Of a stretch of DNA of 63,294 nucleotides, positions 58,099-63,294 are shown piece by piece. The notes beneath the pieces are model-generated. The model was given only the letters and a program-made list of their open reading frames with translations, was not told where the DNA came from and did not search any database. The stretch is from an uncultured Lachnospiraceae bacterium (GTDB lineage: Bacteria > Bacillota > Clostridia > Lachnospirales > Lachnospiraceae). The stretch lies in contig ONBW01000005.1 in the NCBI GenBank assembly GCA_900316165.1, forward strand, positions 1 through 63,294, written 5' to 3'. Positions within the stretch are counted from its first letter, which is position 1; each line of letters opens with the position of its first letter. The position numbers and the translations under genes were made by a program.

Positions 58099-58821
58099 TC
58101 AGAGCTTATATCCGCGGGGAGTGACCATTTTTCCATTGATCACAGTTGTCTGGCTGTTCCCGATAAAAACGGTGGTAAGCATGTCTACAGGGGTATCTTT
58201 CAGTTCCGAAAGAGTCGTAATCTGCTGCATCTGTCCATCCCGTCCTATATTTTTTACAAGACCACAGATGGTATCAGATGACTTGTGCTTTAAGATGATC
58301 CCGCAGGCGCGTGACAGATAGTCCTTGCGCTTGTGGCTGGCCGGATTATACAGAACGATGACAAAATCAGCAGCGGCAGCTGCCTCAAGCCTCTGTTCTA
58401 TCAGAGCCCACGGAGTCAGCAGATCGCTGAGCGAAATAACTGAAAAGTCGTGAGAAAGCGGCGCGCCGAGGATGGCTCCGCCTGACTGGCAGGCTGAAAC
58501 TCCGGGAATAACCTCGGTCTCAACCTCCGGATGATCCTCAAGAATTTTAAGCATAAGGCCGGCCATCCCGTAGACACCGGCGTCGCCGCTGCAGATCAGA
58601 GCTACATTGTGGCCGGCGAGCGCGAATTCAGCGGCTTTTTTACACCTTTCGACCTCGCCGCGCATCTCAGTGCAGAAGACCTCCTTGCCCTTTATCAGGT
58701 CGCTTACGAGGTCCACATAGAGCCGGTAACCGGTTACGACATCGGCATTTTTTATAGCGTTAATGGCTCTGACAGTCATGTCATCATAACCGCCAGGCCC
58801 GATTCCTACGATGCTAAGCAT
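58099..58821 (-). CDS. cobJ: Precorrin-3B/cobalt-precorrin-3 C17-methyltransferase
   Basis: A 240-residue SAM-dependent methyltransferase of corrin-ring synthesis (CobJ/CbiH). It opens with LSIVGIGPGGYDDMT, and contains TGYRLYVDLV, ICSGDAGVYGMAGLM near 78-92, EVIPGVSACQSGGAILGAPL near 102-121 and VIVLYNPASHKRKDYL near 152-167. The ring-contracting methylation lies in the middle of cobalamin synthesis, yet no other cob/cbi gene is in this window. No cobalamin riboswitch is evident upstream. Either the rest of the pathway lies elsewhere, or the gene is an isolated survivor. Confidence 0.9.
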   Translation of the reverse strand: MLSIVGIGPGGYDDMTVRAINAIKNADVVTGYRLYVDLVSDLIKGKEVFCTEMRGEVERCKKAAEFALAGHNVALICSGDAGVYGMAGLMLKILEDHPEVETEVIPGVSACQSGGAILGAPLSHDFSVISLSDLLTPWALIEQRLEAAAAADFVIVLYNPASHKRKDYLSRACGIILKHKSSDTICGLVKNIGRDGQMQQITTLSELKDTPVDMLTTVFIGNSQTTVINGKMVTPRGYKL

Positions 58822-58954
58822 ATATTCCTCCTGAAAAATTCAAACCAGATTTCTTCCAGTTTACCATATAAACCACTTATAGGTAACTCAAATTTCCTGT
58901 ATTCCAAAGTTCGCATTGAATGTGACAAGCCTTAGTAAGTAGAAAAATTCCCGC

Positions 58955-58984
58955 TTGATTTTTTCAGAAAAAATATGCTATAGT
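58955..58984 (+). promoter_or_regulatory. Promoter of the MATE leader
   Basis: TTGATT (58955-58960) and CTATAG/TATAGT (58978-58984) with a 17-18 bp spacer, placing the start near 58991. Confidence 0.5.
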
Positions 58985-59008
58985 TTCTAGCGGACTTAAA
59001 AATTACAG

Positions 59009-59055
59009 ATATCGCACGTTGGTAAACGTTTCATTCCAGCGTGCGGTATTTTTTT
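59009..59055 (+). terminator. Leader terminator upstream of the MATE gene
   Basis: ATATCGCACGTTGG (59009-59022) pairs fully, including two G-U pairs, with CCAGCGTGCGGTAT (59036-59049), followed by TTTTTTT. It lies between the promoter and the start codon, on the same strand. The adjacent cobJ gene points away, so this terminator can only regulate the MATE gene or define a very short RNA. Confidence 0.75.
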
Positions 59056-59082
59056 GTGCAAAAAAGATCCAGGAAAGGATGG

Positions 59083-60531
59083 ATGAAAATGGAACAGGAA
59101 AACAAGATGGGTACTGAAAAAATTTCATCAGTGCTTCTGAAGATGGGAATCCCGGTCATACTGTCGATGGTACTCCAGGCTATGTACAATATCGTCGATT
59201 CAATGTTTGTCTCGAGAATGCCGGATACGCCGGGAATACCGCACACAGGAGAACTGGCAGTCAATGCGCTGACTCTGGCTTTCCCAGTGCAGATGCTTAT
59301 TATCGCATTCGGAATAGGAACCGGAGTGGGCATGGGCGCAATGCTTTCGAGACAGCTTGGTGAAGGAGACAGAAAAGGAGCCTCGAGGACGGCAGGAAAC
59401 GGAATTTTTCTGTCAATAGTCATATATCTCGTATTCCTGGTATTCGCATTTGTCGGCATTAGAGCGTATCTGCTCACTCAGTCGAAGGATGAAGTGGTGC
59501 TTTCGATGGCGCAGGACTACCTGTTCATCTGCACGGCTCTCGGTATGTTTTCGCTGCTTTTCTCTATTTTTGAAAAAATGCTGCAGTCCACAGGAAAGAC
59601 CATATATTCGACAACGGCACAGGTGCTCGGTGCGCTGACCAATATAGTCATGGATCCTATAATGATCTACGGCCTGCTGGGCTTTCCAAGGCTGGGAGTA
59701 AAGGGAGCAGCCTATGCGACAGTTCTCGGACAGGCGGTTTCATTTTTCATAGCTCTGATACTTCAGATAGCGAAAAACCGTGAGATCTCCATAAATCTCC
59801 GTTACTGGAAGCCGGGCATCAGGACCATAGGCGGTATCTATTCGATAGGAGTTTCGGCTATCATAATGCAGGCTCTGATGAGCTTCATGACATATGGCGT
59901 CAACATAATCTTCGGGCAGGTATCGGCAAGCGCGGTAACGGCTTATGGTATTTTTTACAAGATCCAGCAGTTCGTCTACTTCGCGGCATTCGGACTCAGG
60001 GATTCGATAACTCCTCTGATATCTTATAACTATGGAAAAGGCTCCTACAAGCGTGTAAAGGAAGGCGTGAAGTGGGGCATGACAGATACGACTGTCGTGA
60101 TGATTATCGGCGTTGTGATCCTGGAAGCCAGAGCACATCCGCTGGCGCAGATATTCGGCCTTACAGCAGGAACGGAGCATCTGTGCGTGCTGGCGATGAG
60201 GATAGTGGCTACAGGATTTATATTCGCGGGGATCAATATAGCTTCGCAGGGTGTATTCCAGGCGCTGATGTCGGGCAACAGCTCGCTTATAGTATCATTC
60301 CTCAGGCTTCTGGTGATACCGCTTCCTCTGGCCTACGCCTTCACACTTTTAAAAAATGCAGAAGACGTTATGTGGTGGGCATTCCCGATTGGAGAGGCAG
60401 CAGCGGCAGTAGCGGCAGTCCTTCTGCTCAAGCGTGTGTACCGCCTGAAGATCGAGCCGATGAAGAACTGGAGTAAGCAGGAAAAACCAGCCGGGAACAA
60501 TCCAGGAAAGTGTCCCGGGAATGACAGATGA
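59083..60531 (+). CDS. MATE-family multidrug/cation exporter
   Basis: A 482-residue, 12-helix MATE transporter of the NorM/DinF-like clostridial type. Two pseudo-symmetric halves are visible: SVLLKMGIPVILSMVLQAMYNIVDSMFV opens the first and GIYSIGVSAIIMQALMSFMTYGVNII opens the second. I start at ATG 59083, after AGGAAAGG; an ATG two codons later is possible. The upstream leader carries a terminator, suggesting attenuation or antitermination control. Members expel drugs, dyes or metabolites using Na+ or H+; the substrate is unknown. Confidence 0.9.
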   Translation: MKMEQENKMGTEKISSVLLKMGIPVILSMVLQAMYNIVDSMFVSRMPDTPGIPHTGELAVNALTLAFPVQMLIIAFGIGTGVGMGAMLSRQLGEGDRKGASRTAGNGIFLSIVIYLVFLVFAFVGIRAYLLTQSKDEVVLSMAQDYLFICTALGMFSLLFSIFEKMLQSTGKTIYSTTAQVLGALTNIVMDPIMIYGLLGFPRLGVKGAAYATVLGQAVSFFIALILQIAKNREISINLRYWKPGIRTIGGIYSIGVSAIIMQALMSFMTYGVNIIFGQVSASAVTAYGIFYKIQQFVYFAAFGLRDSITPLISYNYGKGSYKRVKEGVKWGMTDTTVVMIIGVVILEARAHPLAQIFGLTAGTEHLCVLAMRIVATGFIFAGINIASQGVFQALMSGNSSLIVSFLRLLVIPLPLAYAFTLLKNAEDVMWWAFPIGEAAAAVAAVLLLKRVYRLKIEPMKNWSKQEKPAGNNPGKCPGNDR

Positions 60532-60582
60532 ACATGTACATGCTTTTTCAGGACACATGGTAAAAATCAGAAACCGGAGAAA

Positions 60583-61402
60583 ATGCAAATGACACAGGAA
60601 GAAAGAAGATTATATCTTATAAGGGAACTTCAGAAGCAGATGCCCGAATATGCCGGGTATCAGATACCGCGGGATGAGCAGGGACAGCGATATTTACTGA
60701 AAGCACTGTTAAATGTACGGCCCGTGCAGCCGGCACCGGAGGAGTTTACACGAATTCAGAACGAATATCTTCAGGAGAGAGCAAAAGAAAAAGGTATAAC
60801 AGATATCATGGAGCTAGGCTCTGTTCCTTCGGATGAACGCCTGATCCTCTGGCAGGGGGGATATCACAACGCTTAAATGTGATGCGATCGTGAATGCCAG
60901 CAACAATTCACTCACGGGCTGCTGGAATCCGGAACATTTATGTGTGGATAATCTGATTCAGACCTACTCAGGCTATCAGACACGTCAGGATGGGGCCGCA
61001 TACATGGAAAAACAGAGAAAGATCCACGGCCGTGACTATGTCCAGCCCACAGCAGTTCCGATGATCACTTCGGCCTATAATCTGCCGTCAAAGTACATCA
61101 TCCATGTCGTCGGTCCGATCGTCTCACCGTATCTGACAGAGGAGTATAAACAGCAGCTGGCAGAGTGCTATCGGAGAAGCCTCGACCTTGCAGTTGAGAA
61201 TGGGTGCGAGAATATTGCCTTCTGCTGCATCTCCACTGGTGTATTTATGTTCCCGCCACATAAGGCAGCACAGATAGCAGTTGCCACAGTAAAACAGTGG
61301 CTTGATGAGCATCCTGACAGCTGCATGAAGAAAGTGGTCTTCAACGTGTATAAGGACAGCGATCTGGTAATTTATGAGAAGCTGCTCGGAGTTTCGGATT
61401 AA
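60583..61402 (+). pseudogene. Zinc-type macrodomain protein gene with +1 frameshift
   Basis: Two adjacent frames make one family member. Frame 1 (60583-60876) gives RRLYLIRELQKQMPEYA to ILWQGG, then leaves the family and stops. Frame 2 (from about 60858 to 61402) continues as ...DITTLKCDAIVNASNNSLTG, then GCWNPEHLCVDNLI (zinc-binding His/Cys), KYIIHVVGPI and ENIAFCCISTGVFMFPP. These are the hallmarks of protein-ADP-ribose hydrolase macrodomains linked to SirTM sirtuins. The break is at a run of six G at 60855-60860; five would restore the frame and give about 272 residues. It may be a pseudogene, phase-variable, or a sequencing error. Confidence 0.75.
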
Positions 61403-61455
61403 CAGGAACTCAGAAAAATAATAATGTGAATTCGGCACAAAGTATTTAAAATAAT

Positions 61456-61563
61456 ATGAACAAGGGAGAACTGATGAAGATATGTGACAAACTGGATTGT
61501 GACATCGGTGACCTGGTGCATCATGTGAGACCTGTTGAAGAAAATGGCAGGGGAAATCTGTGA
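61456..61563 (+). pseudogene. Fragment of an XRE-family regulator (Cro/CI C-terminal part)
   Basis: A 35-residue frame whose core LMKICDKLDCDIGDLVHHV matches the end of small XRE regulators that finish with ...LxKICxxLxCDIGDIxE. The helix-turn-helix part that should precede it is missing; upstream sequence (61403-61455) has no homology and no ribosome binding site. A degraded regulator gene is the simplest reading. Confidence 0.5.
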
Positions 61564-61598
61564 ATATCTTTGTGAAGTTCACAATTTCATTAAAAATT

Positions 61599-63011
61599 TT
61601 ATAAAACAGAATAATACATATCATCTAATGTTACCAGCATAACGCCTTTCGGATCACAGTTTTCTTTTATCCATTTCGTAAATCCGCTCTTAGAAAACAG
61701 CATGAAAAGCCTTGTCTTATATCCACCTTTCAGAAGCCCGTCTCTTTCTTTTAATGTTTCAAAAACCTCTTTATCGAGAAGTTCATTTTTATACTTACAT
61801 TCGCCAAGAACAGCTTCCTTCGTTCGTGGGTTTATACCTACTACATCAATATCGGTCTGTTCTTTCTTCTTAGGATCTGTGCCCCACCATTTTCCTGTCT
61901 TTGTCACAAGAAATGGCAATTTTCTGTCTGCATTCAGATAGAGCAGATACTGTCTGCACATCTCCTCAAACACACTTCCCATAAAATCCGACAGATACGG
62001 CTTTACCTGATCCTCGTAGTACAGTTCTCCGTCACCGGACTCTATCAGATCTGTCCCATCTGGCACGAACCTGTACCAGAAGCTGAAGCTCGTATCTTTG
62101 AAAATATACTGATTCTTCTTATTATTTTTCTCATCAGTTATAGCAGATTCTTTTTTTATTATCCCCGTAGTGATCAGCTTCGGGAGAGCATGGGATACCA
62201 CGGTATTTTCCAGATGAGCCTTTTCAGAAATATCATTTACCTTTGTTCTGCCGGCTGATACAGCATCTATTATCGAGTTATACATGGCTACGTTGCGATA
62301 TTCCTGCGTAAGGAGATTCGACGGTTCCTCATACATATACCCATCTTTTGAAAAGAAAAGATCTGCTATATTCTGATCCGCAGTCTTCTCTTCATCAAAA
62401 AGAGACAGATATTTTGCCACTCCTCCCGTAATGCCATATACTAAAGCCTTGTCTTCCGGTGAGTACGACTGCACAAACTCCGCCGATTCCCTGTATCCGA
62501 ACGGTTCGACCTTCATCTGTGCTGTGCGCCTGCCATACAGAGGGCTTTTTTCACTCAACACCTCATCCTCCATAAAACTGACCGATGAACCGCTGAGGAT
62601 AAGGAACATCCTGCTACTCTGAAACCTGTCATCAATATAGTTCTGAAGTACAGATAATATGCCTCTGTCCGCCTCTGCCAGATATGGGAATTCATCAATC
62701 ACAACTATCACTCTGTCTTCCGCACACTGCTCTGCAAGAAAATCGAATACAGACTCAATAGTATTAAAAGAAAGGAACCTCATCTTCGGAGCAAAGGCAT
62801 CTAATACTTTATTCCCGAAAATCTCTGTATTCTTCTCAATGCTGCTTCTGACTGCTGTAAAATATACGCACTTCTTACCCTCACAGAATTTCTTCAGCAG
62901 AGTAGTCTTGCCTACTCTCCGTCTTCCATAGACAATACACATCTGAAAAGAATCCTTGTCATATAAGGATGATAAAGTACCGAGTTCCTGAGTACGTCCG
63001 ATAAAGTTCAT
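61599..63011 (-). CDS. AAA ATPase with DUF234 nuclease-like C-terminal domain
   Basis: A 470-residue protein. It opens with NFIGRTQELGTLSSLY, has Walker A YGRRRVGKTTLLKKF (28-42) and Walker B VIVVIDEFPYLAEA (near 100-113), and a sensor-like LILSGSSVSFMED. A winged-helix region (about 245-300) follows. The C-terminal 120 residues are DUF234: QTDIDVVGINPRTKEAVLGECKYK carries the D...ExK triad of the PD-(D/E)XK fold. This is the widespread archaeal/bacterial ATPase family (COG1672) with unknown role, often next to mobile elements. A perfect 35-nt palindrome precedes the gene. Confidence 0.87.
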   Translation of the reverse strand: MNFIGRTQELGTLSSLYDKDSFQMCIVYGRRRVGKTTLLKKFCEGKKCVYFTAVRSSIEKNTEIFGNKVLDAFAPKMRFLSFNTIESVFDFLAEQCAEDRVIVVIDEFPYLAEADRGILSVLQNYIDDRFQSSRMFLILSGSSVSFMEDEVLSEKSPLYGRRTAQMKVEPFGYRESAEFVQSYSPEDKALVYGITGGVAKYLSLFDEEKTADQNIADLFFSKDGYMYEEPSNLLTQEYRNVAMYNSIIDAVSAGRTKVNDISEKAHLENTVVSHALPKLITTGIIKKESAITDEKNNKKNQYIFKDTSFSFWYRFVPDGTDLIESGDGELYYEDQVKPYLSDFMGSVFEEMCRQYLLYLNADRKLPFLVTKTGKWWGTDPKKKEQTDIDVVGINPRTKEAVLGECKYKNELLDKEVFETLKERDGLLKGGYKTRLFMLFSKSGFTKWIKENCDPKGVMLVTLDDMYYSVL

Positions 63012-63030
63012 ATAAAATCTCCAGAAAAAA

Positions 63031-63065
63031 TAATGAAGTTAATTTCATTGAAATTAACTTCATTA
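63031..63065. promoter_or_regulatory. 35-nt perfect palindrome upstream of the ATPase gene
   Basis: TAATGAAGTTAATTTCA and TGAAATTAACTTCATTA form 17-bp arms around a single base. It lies 20 bp before the ATG on the minus strand, overlapping the likely promoter. The remainder, 63066-63294, shows no gene; TATAAT near 63284 may belong to a plus-strand gene beyond the window. Confidence 0.6.
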
Positions 63066-63294
63066 TAAATTATCAGATTGCTTATGTCAATATATCATAC
63101 ATCCGCTTTCTGACTTCCTTCTCAACGGATTCAACAATATTTATAATTTCATGATGCTGGGGTCAAAAGGTCCCAGCAACCATGTTAACATTTGATGTTT
63201 CTTAACACCATTCTGTACCTTGAAAAGTTCACACAAACTTGAGAAATCTCAAAGATCTCGGGGTTTTCTGACTGGCTTTACTGTATAATAGAAG

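Noticed and set aside
61124-61624. Minus-strand 166-codon ORF over the macrodomain gene
   Set aside because: Plus-strand macrodomain homology covers the same bases and the antisense product resembles no protein family.
63140-63190. Attachment site or CRISPR-like repeat near the window end
   Set aside because: A short imperfect inverted motif (CTGGGGTC...GGTCCCAG) is present but there is no repeated unit, integrase or matching copy elsewhere in the window.

Overview
The window looks like chromosome of an anaerobic Firmicute, most likely a member of the Lachnospiraceae. Supporting signs are: strong AGGAGG-type ribosome binding sites with several TTG/GTG starts; an [FeFe]-hydrogenase maturase (HydF); a large clostridial-type SRP RNA; gene blocks tadA-(GNAT)-ffs and dnaX-ybaB-recR; lineage-restricted families (DUF6240, DUF5702, DUF5711, DUF6382-FHA); and a secretin-free Gram-positive Tad pilus locus. 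All assignments rest on motif reading only; no database search was possible.

Layout. 1-2,930 is accessory: an ATPase/nuclease-family gene cut by what looks like an insertion-sequence end, an anti-sigma/ECF-sigma pair in reversed order, and small unknown membrane proteins. 2,929-5,907 has a PAP2 phosphatase facing minus-strand glycosyltransferase, a broken nucleotidyltransferase/HEPN module and tyrS. 5,908-8,300 carries a predicted manganese riboswitch with terminator, mntP and a cation/Ca2+ antiporter; the leader also holds a cluster of DnaA-box-like 9-mers. 8,300-17,700 is an XRE regulator, a zinc-ribbon protein and a long run metG-tatD-rsmA-GGDEF-GIY-YIG-HD-GYP-tadA-GNAT, so a predicted c-di-GMP synthase and hydrolase sit among tRNA/rRNA maintenance genes. 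17,741-18,010 is SRP RNA (minus), divergent from hydF. 18,118-32,600 holds hydF, an aconitase-family hydratase, a truncated exonuclease III gene, an AI-2E transporter, a TPR plus P-loop protein, glgB, DUF5711, CvpA, galM, rpiB and greA. 32,629-37,650 holds tRNA-Ser(CGA), a tocopherol-cyclase-like protein, a phosphofructokinase, dnaX, ybaB and recR.

37,666-41,577 is an orphan motility-type operon: a near-consensus sigma-D (sigma-28) promoter drives a 1,098-residue DUF6240 protein with a FliK-like C-terminus and a FliS-like chaperone. 41,918-51,273 is a complete Tad pilus locus (peptidase, TadZ, TadA, TadB, TadC with an inserted extracytoplasmic Ig-like segment, Flp pilin, DUF5702, TadE-like protein with tandem Cys motifs, second peptidase, second TadE-like protein, DUF6382-FHA). 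A strongly self-complementary 115-nt intergenic element covers the ribosome binding site of the large TadE-like gene.

51,349-63,294 returns to mixed housekeeping and accessory genes: a flavodoxin-SCP2 fusion, HIT hydrolase, murG, pgi, an SOS-type cassette (97-aa protein, Y-family polymerase, YolD-like protein), orphan cobJ, a MATE exporter behind a leader terminator, a macrodomain gene broken by one extra G in a G-run, an XRE remnant, and an AAA ATPase/DUF234 gene preceded by a 35-nt palindrome.
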